The position numbers were made by a program, and so were the translations under genes. From assembly GCF_000718785.1 (NCBI RefSeq), contig NZ_JOCA01000040.1, positions 1 to 27,666 on the forward strand: a stretch of DNA of 27,666 nt, written 5' to 3'. Source of the stretch: Streptomyces sp. NRRL WC-3626. GTDB taxonomy: Bacteria; Actinomycetota; Actinomycetes; Streptomycetales; Streptomycetaceae. This document shows, one piece after another, positions 16,731 through 23,903 of the stretch (positions are counted from its first letter, which is position 1; every line of letters begins with the position of its first letter). Under the pieces are notes generated by a model. It was not told the DNA's origin, did not search any database, and worked only from the letters and a program-made list of their open reading frames with translations.

Positions 16731-18881
16731 TCACCGTTGCAGCGCGGCCTCCTCCTTGTCGGCGCGCGGCTGTTGACCGTCCGGCAGCTCCGCCGCTGGA
16801 CGGGACAGTCGGCTCGGCCACCACATCCGCCGGCCGATCAGCAAGGTAAGGGCGGGCACCAGGACCGACCGCACCAGCAGGGCGTCGAGCAGCACGCCGA
16901 AGGCCACCAGGAAGCCGACCTCGACCAGCATCACCAGCGGAAGTGTGACGAGGACCCCGAACGTGGCCGCCAGGACCAGGCCTGCCGAGGTGATGACGCC
17001 ACCGGTGGCCGAGAGTGCTTTGAGCATGCCCTCTCTGGTGCCGAGGCGCATGGTCTCCTCCCGGGCCCTGCTGGCCAGGAAGATGTTGTAGTCGACGCCG
17101 AGCGCCACCAGGAACAGGAACGCCAGCAGCGGCACCGAATAGTCGACACCCTTGAACCCGAGGATCGTGTCGAAGACGAACACGCTGCCGCCGAAGGCCG
17201 CGGCGAACGAGACGACCACGGTGGCCATCAGGACCAGTGGGGCCAGGACCGCGCGCAGCAGCAGCCCGAGGATGATCAGGACGACGACGAGCACCAGCGG
17301 GATCACCAGCTTCTCGTCACGCCTGGTGGTCACCTCGGTGTCGAGGTTCTCCGCGCTCGGCCCGCCGACGATCGCCTCCGCCCCGCTCACCGTGTGCACG
17401 GCGGTGCGCACCCGCTTGATCGTGTCGTACTCCGCGGCGGTGTCCGGCGCGTCCTTCGGGAACACGGAGATGTTGGCCCAGCCACCGACGGTCTCCTCCG
17501 GGACGGCCATGGCCACGCCTCGGGTGTCCTCGACGACCTCGAGCACCTTCTCCTGCTGCGCCGGGCGCGTGAAGACCGTCAGCGGCTGGCCGCCGAGCTC
17601 CGGGAAGTGCTCGCGCAGAACGGTGAAGCCGGTGACCGACTCCGGCGCGGACAGGAACTGGTCCTGCTCCCGCAGGGCGCCGGTGTTGCCCGCCAGCCCC
17701 AGGGCGAGCACGCCGAGGACTCCGAACGAGCCGAGCGTCGCTACCCACCGGCGGCGGTTGATGGCGGTGCCGAGCCGTCCCCACAGCCCCGGCTTCTCCT
17801 CCACGGCCGTGCTGAACCGCGGGATGGCCGGCCAGAAGATCCGCCTGCCGAGCACCACGAGCACCGCCGGGAACAGCGTCAGCATGGCCACCAGCGCGCA
17901 CAGGATGCCGGCCGCACCGATCGGACCCAACCCACTGGTGCTGTTCAGGTCCGCGACGAGCAGACACAGCAGGCCCGAGACCACGGTGGCCGCGGACGCG
18001 ACGATGGCCGGCGCCGCGCCGCGCAGCGCGTGGACCATCGCGACCCGGACGTCCTCATGGTGGTGCAGTGCCTCCCGATATCGGGCGATGAGCAACAGCG
18101 CGTAGTCCGTTCCCACGCCGAACACCAAGATCGTCAGCAGGGCCGAGTTCTGGTCGTTGACCACGATGCCGAAGCCCTTGACGAGCAGGTAGACGGTCCC
18201 CATCGAGGTCAGTGCGGCCGCACCGACGGCCACCAGCGGGATGATCCACAACACCGGGCTGCGATAGGTGAGGATCAGCAGGAGCGTGACGACGGCGATG
18301 GTGGTGAGAAGGACCTGCTCGTCTATACCGTCGAAGACGGCATCCATGTCACCGTCGATCGCGCCCGGTCCGGTCACGTCCAGTTCCAGCCCGGAGGGGC
18401 GGTCCTTCGCGGCGTCACGCAACGGGCCGACGAGCTCCTCCGGTGGGCCGTAGGCCGTGCTCACATCGAGGGTGAACGTCATCGCCTTGCGGTCGGTGGA
18501 AAGGCTCGTCGGTGAGCCCTCGTCCCCCTCGTCGCCCGCCTCCGTCGTCTTCGGCGGGTACCGCTTGGCAAGGGTGTCGTAGTGACGCTGGACCGCCGCG
18601 CGGTCGGCGGCGGTCATGCCCTCGGCCCGGTGGTACACGAAGACGAACGTGCTGTCCTCACCACCGGGGAGACTGTCGTCCAGCGCCGCCACCTTGGTGG
18701 ACTCGGCACCGGCCGGCAGGGTGTCCACGGCGCTGTCGGTGGTGACCGAGCTCAACTTCCCGCTCAGCGGCACCATGCCCGCCGCCAGGACCAGCCACAA
18801 GCCGATCACCAACCATGGCACCCACCGGCCTGCCAACCGACCGGCCGGCGCTCTCCCGGACGGCGCAGTGTCGACTGCCAT
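16731..18881 (-). CDS. MMPL-family (RND superfamily) membrane transporter
   Basis: The protein of about 716 residues has the MMPL layout: a first membrane helix (WVPWLVIGLWLVLAAGMVPL), a large extracytoplasmic loop, five clustered helices including FGVGTDYALLLIARYRE, then the whole arrangement repeated with LGVDYNIFLASRAREE. The G-x-x-x-D-Y blocks carry the Asp-Tyr proton-relay residues. Such proteins export lipids, siderophores or antibiotics in actinobacteria. I start it at ATG 18881 (MAVDTAPSG), not the upstream in-frame ATG at 18908, because AGGAGG lies 7 nt before 18881. The two-component pair is convergent, and the upstream region carries the same TGGTCTCAGGTT box as the response regulator, so it is probably a regulon member. 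Confidence 0.93.
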   Translation of the reverse strand: MAVDTAPSGRAPAGRLAGRWVPWLVIGLWLVLAAGMVPLSGKLSSVTTDSAVDTLPAGAESTKVAALDDSLPGGEDSTFVFVYHRAEGMTAADRAAVQRHYDTLAKRYPPKTTEAGDEGDEGSPTSLSTDRKAMTFTLDVSTAYGPPEELVGPLRDAAKDRPSGLELDVTGPGAIDGDMDAVFDGIDEQVLLTTIAVVTLLLILTYRSPVLWIIPLVAVGAAALTSMGTVYLLVKGFGIVVNDQNSALLTILVFGVGTDYALLLIARYREALHHHEDVRVAMVHALRGAAPAIVASAATVVSGLLCLLVADLNSTSGLGPIGAAGILCALVAMLTLFPAVLVVLGRRIFWPAIPRFSTAVEEKPGLWGRLGTAINRRRWVATLGSFGVLGVLALGLAGNTGALREQDQFLSAPESVTGFTVLREHFPELGGQPLTVFTRPAQQEKVLEVVEDTRGVAMAVPEETVGGWANISVFPKDAPDTAAEYDTIKRVRTAVHTVSGAEAIVGGPSAENLDTEVTTRRDEKLVIPLVLVVVLIILGLLLRAVLAPLVLMATVVVSFAAAFGGSVFVFDTILGFKGVDYSVPLLAFLFLVALGVDYNIFLASRAREETMRLGTREGMLKALSATGGVITSAGLVLAATFGVLVTLPLVMLVEVGFLVAFGVLLDALLVRSVLVPALTLLIGRRMWWPSRLSRPAAELPDGQQPRADKEEAALQR

Positions 18882-18933
18882 CACAAGCCTCCTACATGCG
18901 AGTTGCATCGCTTATCTGGATGCGCACTGCCTA

Positions 18934-18952
18934 CTGAGCGAACCTGAGACCA
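18934..18952 (-). promoter_or_regulatory. candidate response-regulator box upstream of the MMPL gene
   Basis: On the minus strand TGGTCTCAGGTT is followed by CGCTCAG, giving two CTCAG half-sites with a 10-bp period, the direct-repeat form bound by OmpR/PhoB-class regulators. It lies 53-71 nt upstream of the start codon, with a GATAAG-like -10 element about 20 nt further downstream, so it could act as an activator site. Confidence 0.55.
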
Positions 18953-19056
18953 CCGTTAATACGCTGCTCAGACCGGTCGGCCGAACCACGTGCCCAGCGC
19001 ACGCACCCGCGTGACGGCGTGGGACTGCCGCACGGACAGGTGATGCCTGACCTGGT

Positions 19057-19246
19057 TTGCTGAGAGAATTCGGCCACCGCTTCCTGTTCGAGGAGGCCCG
19101 TACGGCCGACGAGCCGATGGCCGAGCGGACCGCCTGGAACATTTGCCGTGACAACCGCTGGTGGAGCGCGTCCGGGAAGCTCAGGGGCCGGGGCAAGAAC
19201 GTCAAGGCCGGCCCTCCGGTCCACGACGACCGCGTCCGGGCCGAGA
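19057..19246 (+). pseudogene. IS3-family transposase (OrfB) fragment
   Basis: The frame reads LREFGHRFLFEEARTADEP, MAERTAWNICRDNRWWSASG and KNVKAGPPVHDDRVRAEM. This is the region before the catalytic core of IS3-family OrfB (HTH_21 segment). The match stops at about 19246 and nothing of the DDE core follows. No terminal repeats or OrfA were found. An inactive relic left by a past insertion or recombination. Confidence 0.7.
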
Positions 19247-19449
19247 TGCCCGGCGGCGGCCGTGGTGCCCTCCGGGTGCCGTCCGACGAGGGGAGCGCGG
19301 CCTCACCCTCTTTGCCCACCCGGCCACCGGCACATGAAGGGCCCCTGCCCTCCGCAGGGTGGCCGGGGTGTGGGGCAGAGCCCCGCGCGCCTTCCCTGAC
19401 CTGACCTGGCCCGTTCTCCCCTTCCTGATCACGTGGAGTGCTGATGCGC

Positions 19450-19478
19450 TGACATGCTGTCAGTACCCCCTGTCAGTA
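19450..19478. promoter_or_regulatory. repeat cluster upstream of the membrane protein/nuclease pair
   Basis: TGACA-tgc-TGTCA (19450-19462) is an inverted repeat. CTGTCAGTA occurs twice, at 19457-19465 and 19470-19478, a 13-bp direct repeat. The cluster ends about 40 nt before the start at 19517, where a promoter or operator is expected. Confidence 0.4.
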
Positions 19479-19516
19479 TCGGTTGTGCGGGGATTCGTTA
19501 CGAGGGGGAGGCTTGT

Positions 19517-19789
19517 ATGCCTTGGGTACGACCGTATGTGCGCTCTGACGGGACACCGGTTCGTGGGCATTCGCGGTGGGCTCCTGGAGCCAGACGGGAG
19601 TCAACGATCTTCGGTGTGGTGGCCTTGGCTGTGTTCGGGCTGGGCAACGGTGACGTGTCGGCGGGAGGTGAGGGGGCTCCGCGGCCGCAGTCGACGGTGC
19701 GGTATCCGATCCGGTTCGACCATGTCCCCGCAGCACAGGGGCCTGAGCCTCGTCCCACGGTGTCGTACCCGATTCGGTGGGAGCGGTGA
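19517..19789 (+). CDS. small membrane protein with a duplicated YPIR motif
   Basis: The 90-residue product starts at ATG 19517, 5 nt after a very strong site (GAGGGGGAGG, 19502-19511). The longer frame from 19454 has no such site. After a basic N-terminus (WVRPYVRSDGTPVRGHSRW) comes one hydrophobic stretch, STIFGVVALAVFGLGNG, a possible signal anchor or membrane helix. The C-terminal part contains two related units, STVRYPIRF and PTVSYPIRW, each preceded by Pro-Arg-Pro, an internal duplication. I recognise no family function. Its TGA overlaps the GTG of the next gene (GTGA), so it is translated together with the Mrr-like nuclease and may be its partner or regulator. Confidence 0.75.
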   Translation: MPWVRPYVRSDGTPVRGHSRWAPGARRESTIFGVVALAVFGLGNGDVSAGGEGAPRPQSTVRYPIRFDHVPAAQGPEPRPTVSYPIRWER

Positions 19790-20487
19790 ACCGGCGGCGG
19801 CCGTCGGCGCGGCGGCGTACGAGGCGGCCCGGTCGTGGGCAGCGGCAGAGGGACGCGCAGCTGACCGTCTTCGTGGTGGTGGCGGCTGCCGGCATCGGTC
19901 TGGTGGTGATGGTGGTCAACTGGCTGCTGGCGCACTGGTGGGTGTTCGTCGTGGTCCTGGTGCTCGCCGTGCTGGCAGGCGCCGGGTGGCTCCACAACCA
20001 CCAGCAGCGGGCCCGGTGGGAGGCGGTGCGGGCGCGTGGGTTGCGCTTCGGGCTACCGCAGTTGGATGCGCTGCACCATACGCGGTTCGAGGATGCGGTG
20101 CGGGACCTGATGCAGCGGGACGGCTGCCGGGATGCTCAGCGGGTTGGCGGTCGCGGTGACCTCGGTGCGGACGTCAAGGCGACGGACCCCTACGGGCGGC
20201 GTTGGGTGATCCAGTGCAAGCACCGTCGCAGTGGAGCCCGGGGCTCGGCGGTGGGTACGCCTGATCTGCAGGTGCTCAACGGAACGGCCAGGCAGGTGCA
20301 CGGCGCGGACGTGGCAGTGATCGTCACGAACGGCCGGGTGACCGGTCCGGCCGTGGCCTTCGCCAAGCAGCAGCGGCTGCACGTCGTCGACCGCCAGACA
20401 CTCGCCGTGTGGGCGTCGGGCTCGCGTCCGCTGTGGGAACTGCTGCGAGCGGTTCCGCCCCCGCGTCGCCCGACCTCTTTGAGCTGA
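19786..20487 (+). CDS. membrane-anchored Mrr-like restriction endonuclease
   Basis: The product of about 233 residues has an Arg-rich N-terminus, then two adjacent membrane helices (LTVFVVVAAAGIGLVVMVV and WWVFVVVLVLAVLAGAGWL). A C-terminal Mrr_cat/PD-(D/E)XK nuclease domain (about 95-215) contains FEDAVRDLM, the catalytic Asp in GDLGADV and the QCK motif in WVIQCKHRR. All three nuclease elements are intact. Such two-TM Mrr proteins could cleave incoming foreign or modified DNA at the membrane; the target is unknown. I prefer GTG 19786 because it forms a GTGA overlap with the upstream small gene; GTG 19777 in the same frame is the alternative. A hairpin terminator follows 12 nt after the stop. 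Confidence 0.88.
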   Translation: MNRRRPSARRRTRRPGRGQRQRDAQLTVFVVVAAAGIGLVVMVVNWLLAHWWVFVVVLVLAVLAGAGWLHNHQQRARWEAVRARGLRFGLPQLDALHHTRFEDAVRDLMQRDGCRDAQRVGGRGDLGADVKATDPYGRRWVIQCKHRRSGARGSAVGTPDLQVLNGTARQVHGADVAVIVTNGRVTGPAVAFAKQQRLHVVDRQTLAVWASGSRPLWELLRAVPPPRRPTSLS

Positions 20488-20499
20488 AGAGTCGGGCAG

Positions 20500-20523
20500 G
20501 CCCCACGCCATGCGGCGTGGGGC
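20500..20523. terminator. hairpin terminator after the Mrr-like gene
   Basis: GCCCCACGCC (20500-20509) and GGCGTGGGGC (20514-20523) form a perfect 10-bp stem with a 4-nt loop, 12 nt after the nuclease stop codon. No T-run follows. Confidence 0.75.
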
Positions 20524-20880
20524 ACTGCGTCGTCCTCTGCTGCTGGTCCTCGGCCGGTGGCTCGCCCCGGCCGATGGTCATGGACCAGTGCACCCCGGAG
20601 GGGGCGGTCACGCTCACCGTGCCGGGCTTTTCCACCCCGGAGACGCCGACTTGGTTGTAGGTGGTCGTCGTCCTACCCGCGAGGCACTCCAACGGGAACG
20701 ACACGTTGACCGTCTTCACCTCGACCTTCATCGTCCCGGCCCCTCGGCAGCGAACCGCCACGATCAGCGCATCACCGGGCGCACCCTTGGCATAGGAGAA
20801 GCTTGCGTTGCCCTGATCTCAGGCTGCTGGCCCTTGCCGCTGCAGTTCCTCCAACCAGACGGCGGGGAGCCGACCGTGAT
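20500..20880 (-). pseudogene. hypothetical protein interrupted by an in-frame stop
   Basis: The minus-strand frame reads LEELQRQGPAA, a TGA at 20819-20821, then GNASFSYAKGAPGDALIVAV, RCRGAGTMKVEV, SFPLECLAGRTTTTYNQVGV and TVSVTAPSGVHWSMTIGR. Two cysteines and the beta-strand pattern suggest the secreted C-terminal domain of a lipoprotein-like Streptomyces hypothetical protein. No signal peptide or good start exists after the stop, and on the other side the frame runs through the terminator and into the antisense of the nuclease gene without a natural end. I read it as a decayed gene; a short protein starting at GTG 20761 is the alternative. Confidence 0.5.
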
Positions 20881-20881
20881 G

Positions 20882-21370
20882 AGCGGCGCCCGTACGATGA
20901 TCACTGTGACCAGCCGCTCTCGACGCTGCGCCCGGCGTCCGTATCCCGGACCTCGGGGATCTGCGGACCCGTGGTGTGTTCGGAGCCACCCCCGTCGGGC
21001 CGTCGAGCCCGCGACGCGCCCTCGGAACGGGCAGCGCAGACCCGGTGTGAGGTCCGCCAACTGATGCCGGAGGAGAGCATCCAGGCGGAATCAAGTCCGG
21101 TGTCCTGTCCTCGTGTCTGACGTACTCCCCGACCGCCCGGTCGGTGCTGTTCCGGTAGATGCCTGGGTCTGACCTGGCCATGATGGCCCGGGTTGCGGGC
21201 CCGCCGGACGTCATCGGCCTGGCCGAGGTTGGGCTTCCGCACCGACCCTCCTGCACGGGCGGCCGGAGAGGCGCCGCGCGTAGCAGGGGCCGGGACGACG
21301 TCCCTCGGTACCGCCGCCCCAGGTGTTCTGGGTGCCACCCGGTGAGACGGGCGGGCGTTCGACGTCTCTG
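20882..21370. other. stretch without a recognised gene
   Basis: Frames on both strands are Arg/Pro/Ser-rich and match nothing I know. The minus frame around 21100-21240 (RCGSPTSARPMTSGGPAT, then AIMARSDPGIYRNSTDRAVG) could be a gene fragment of unknown origin. A short hairpin CCGACC-gccc-GGTCGG sits at 21129-21144. Confidence 0.4.
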
Positions 21371-21400
21371 GCCCGGCGGGCTGTGTGCGGCCCGCCGGGC
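21371..21400 (-). terminator. hairpin downstream of the CitMHS remnant
   Basis: GCCCGGCGGGC (21371-21381) and its exact complement (21390-21400) enclose an 8-nt loop, 35 nt beyond the transporter stop codon. It is a likely transcription terminator for the minus strand. Confidence 0.7.
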
Positions 21401-21434
21401 TGAGCGGCGAAGGGTGCGGGGCGGTGTCCGGGGC

Positions 21435-22265
21435 TCAGGTGACGCTGATGGCGCCGGTGATGACGGCGAAGAGGATGTAGGCGGCTGAGACGAGAATGCC
21501 CCAGCGCAGGGCGTGCTTCTGGAAGTCGCCGAGTTCGGCTTTGACCAGGCCGAGGAGGACCCACAGGGGCGCGCTGGTGGGGCCCATCATGTGGAGGATC
21601 TGGCCGATGGCGCCGGCGCGGGCGATCTCGTTGGCGGGGATGCCGTAGTGCGCGGCGGACTCCGCGAGGACGGGGACGACGCCGAACCAGTAGCCGTCGT
21701 TGGACATGAAGAAGCCGAGGGGCAGGGCGAGGATCGCGGTGAAGAGCGGGATGACGTTGCCCCAGCCGTCCGGGACGATCGACAGGGCGGCGTCGGCCAT
21801 GGCCTTGATCATGCCGGAGTCGGTCATGATGCCGGTGAAGACGCCGGCGGCCAGGACGAGGATCATCACCGGGACCGCGTTGGCGGCCTGGCGCTTGATG
21901 AGCTCCTGCTGGTCGCCGATGGCACGGATATTGACGAGCAGGGCGATGACGAAGGCGACCATGAAGAGCACCAGGAGGTCGGCGACCTCGGCGATGAGCA
22001 GCACCATCAGCAGCAGGGTGAGGGCGGCGTTGAACCACATGCGCCAGTCGGCCTTGACCGGCTCGAACGCCTCGCCGGAGGCGATCTCGAGCTTGTAGGC
22101 GGCGAGCTTCTCGCCGTCGATCTTGTGGCGCTCGCGCAGGCCGAGCCAGTAGGCGACGGCGATGATGGCCAGGCTGGTGAGGGCCATGGGGCCGATCATG
22201 TGGACGAAGTACTCGGTGGCGCTCAGGTGGAGGACGCTGATGCCGCGGGTGGCGGCGCCGCCCCA
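21435..22265 (-). pseudogene. CitMHS-family (citrate-metal/H+ symporter) transporter, N-terminally truncated
   Basis: The C-terminal part is well preserved. It has helices such as MALTSLAIIAVAYWLGLR, LVLFMVAFVIALLVNIRA and VPVMILVLAAGVFTGIM, the conserved block GFFMSNDGYWFGVVPVLAES, then GQILHMMGPTSAPLWVLLGL, and a normal end. In-frame family resemblance extends upstream of the first ATG (22199): WGGAATRGISVLHLSATEYF, ending near 22265. About 170-200 N-terminal residues of a usual 430-450 are missing. The break lies just before the promoter of the plus-strand tetronate operon, so a deletion or rearrangement joined the two. A 254-residue product from ATG 22199 would be half a transporter and is unlikely to work. 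Confidence 0.75.
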
Positions 22266-22282
22266 GGAGCAAGCCCGCGGTC

Positions 22283-22300
22283 GGGACCCTTACCGGTCCC
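22283..22300. promoter_or_regulatory. inverted repeat before the tetronate operon
   Basis: GGGACC and GGTCCC flank a 6-nt spacer, 26 nt upstream of the first start codon and just before the ribosome-binding site. It may be an operator or a leader hairpin. With the CitMHS break at about 22265, only about 60 nt of upstream DNA remain for a promoter. Confidence 0.35.
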
Positions 22301-22325
22301 CGCCTACCGGAAGAGGAAGAACCCG

Positions 22326-23036
22326 GTGATCGAACCCCACCCGCTCATCGCCATGATCCATGCCGTGCCGCGCGGCGCTCGCATCGCCCAGGAGGCGTTC
22401 GCTCGGGAGTTCCCGCAGGCCACGGTCTGGAACGTGCTGGATGACCGCCTCCTGGACGACGCCCGCGCGGCCGGTGGGCTCACGAACGTGCTGCGCCGGC
22501 GCATGCTCCGCCTGATCGGCCACGTGATGGACGGCGGCGCCCAGGGCCTGCTGCTGACCTGCTCTTCTTATGGAGAGGTGGTGGACACCGCCCGAGCACT
22601 GTGGAACGTGCCCGTGCTGAAATCTGACGAGGCGATGTTCAAGGCAGCACTTGCCGGGCCTTACCGCCGCGTCGGCGTCGTCGCATCGACCCCGCCCGCC
22701 GTTCCCGCCGCTGTTGTCCAGCTCGAAGCGCTCATCTCAGAGGTCCGACGGGACCGCCCCGTCGACATCGTGACCGCCCTGAGCGAGGCAGCAGCCGCAA
22801 CAGACGACGCCGAGTCTGCCGCCCGTCACCTGGCGGACGCACTGCATGCCGCCGACGGCACCGATGTCGATGCGGTGCTGCTGGCGCAGTACTCACTCAC
22901 ACCGACACGCGACGCCCTCGCCGCCCTGCTGGGTGTGCCGGTGCTGGACGGTGCCAGTGCCGCCGCGCGTGAACTGCGCGAGCTGCTCACATCCGACGAG
23001 CGGTCGGCGGCACCGGCCGCGGCGGTCACGCCGTGA
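22326..23036 (+). CDS. Asp/Glu/hydantoin-racemase superfamily protein
   Basis: The 236-residue protein has the two-lobed racemase-like fold. The first-lobe cysteine block reads GLLLTCSSYGEVVDTAR. The second-lobe block VDAVLLAQYSLTPTRDAL has Tyr-Ser where two-cysteine racemases have their second catalytic Cys. Related acid-sugar operon members also often lack it, so ordinary racemase activity is doubtful and an isomerase, lyase or decarboxylase role is possible. A much longer frame opens at 21513, but it is antisense to the transporter. GTG 22326 has GAGGAAGA at 22313-22320 and gives the family N-terminus (LIAMIHAVPRGARIAQEAF). It is first in the tetronate operon and overlaps the next gene by GTGA. 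Confidence 0.85.
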   Translation: MIEPHPLIAMIHAVPRGARIAQEAFAREFPQATVWNVLDDRLLDDARAAGGLTNVLRRRMLRLIGHVMDGGAQGLLLTCSSYGEVVDTARALWNVPVLKSDEAMFKAALAGPYRRVGVVASTPPAVPAAVVQLEALISEVRRDRPVDIVTALSEAAAATDDAESAARHLADALHAADGTDVDAVLLAQYSLTPTRDALAALLGVPVLDGASAAARELRELLTSDERSAAPAAAVTP

Positions 23037-23869
23037 CCGCGGGACTGCCCTGGCCGCTGGCCTACACCGTCTCGGGCGACGACTGCGCGACCCCCGTGCC
23101 GCTCGGCTTCGGCGCGCGGCTCGCCGAAGCCGTCCACCACCTGTCCGAGCTGGGTTACGACGGTGTGGAGGTGCAGGTCCGCGAGTCCGGCGCCCGCGAC
23201 GCCGAGACCCTGGTGCGGATTGTCGGGTCCGGTGGCCTGAAGGTCCTGGGCATCGGCACCGGTCCGGTCGCCGCACAGGACCGGCTGACGCTGACCGACC
23301 CGGCACCGGACGTGCGCCGGCGCGCTCTCGACCGGCTGCTGGGCGCCGCCCGCCTGGCCGGTGCGCTCGGCGTCCCGGTCACCCTGGGCCAGACCCGCGG
23401 CACCTTCCTGCCGGGACTGGAGGACATGCAGCGCCTGTGGGCCGAACGCGCCGTGCGGCGCCTGGCCGAGGAAGCGGCCGACCGGGGCAGCCGACTGCTG
23501 CTGGAACCCCAGTCACGCGCCCACACCTCGCTGTGGCACACCCCGGCCGAAGCCCTCGCCTTCATCGACTCGCTCGACGCCCTGGCCGGACTGGTGCTGG
23601 ACACCTACCACCTCGACGCCGAAGGCGTCGACGCCGTCCGGGCGGTCACGGACCACGCCCGCGTCACCGGCTGCTTCCAGCTCGCCGCGCCCGCCACCCG
23701 CGGCCCGCTGACCGTCGGCGACCCCCGGCTCCCGTCCCTGTTCACCGCGCTGCGTGCGGGCGGCTTCACCGGCTGGCTGACCGTGGAGCACACCCAGGAC
23801 GGCGACAGTCCGAAGGCCGCCGCCCGCTCCTGGACCGCGCTCACCGACGCCGCGTCCGCCCTGTCCTGA
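23033..23869 (+). CDS. TIM-barrel sugar isomerase/epimerase, OtnI-like role likely
   Basis: The 278-residue protein belongs to the xylose-isomerase-like (AP endonuclease 2) TIM-barrel superfamily. It has LSELGYDGVEVQVRESG, LLLEPQSRAH with a metal-binding Glu, GLVLDTYHLDAEG with Asp and His ligands, and GWLTVEHTQDG with the terminal Glu. The GTG start lies in the TGA of the upstream gene. In known L-threonate and D-erythronate pathways OtnI isomerises 2-oxo-tetronate to 3-oxo-tetronate ahead of OtnK. Its place before otnK and otnC suggests that role. Sequence alone does not separate it from hydroxypyruvate isomerase or other epimerases, so I give no symbol. Confidence 0.85.
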   Translation: MTAGLPWPLAYTVSGDDCATPVPLGFGARLAEAVHHLSELGYDGVEVQVRESGARDAETLVRIVGSGGLKVLGIGTGPVAAQDRLTLTDPAPDVRRRALDRLLGAARLAGALGVPVTLGQTRGTFLPGLEDMQRLWAERAVRRLAEEAADRGSRLLLEPQSRAHTSLWHTPAEALAFIDSLDALAGLVLDTYHLDAEGVDAVRAVTDHARVTGCFQLAAPATRGPLTVGDPRLPSLFTALRAGGFTGWLTVEHTQDGDSPKAAARSWTALTDAASALS

Positions 23870-23903
23870 CCCCACCCCTGTTTCTTCGAGAGGAACCCGC
23901 ACC

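Noticed and set aside
15028..16824. 598-residue minus-strand open frame opposite the histidine kinase
   Set aside because: It is antisense to a fully conserved kinase and crosses the terminator; it has no domain pattern.
12108..19466. TGTCAGTACC shared by the XRE upstream region and the region before the Mrr pair
   Set aside because: A shared 10-mer is expected many times by chance in a window of this length, and the genes have no evident link.
21513..22325. 5' half of a 507-residue plus-strand frame
   Set aside because: It is antisense to the CitMHS transporter and is rich in Asp/Gly/Glu shadow sequence. The racemase-like gene starts at 22326.
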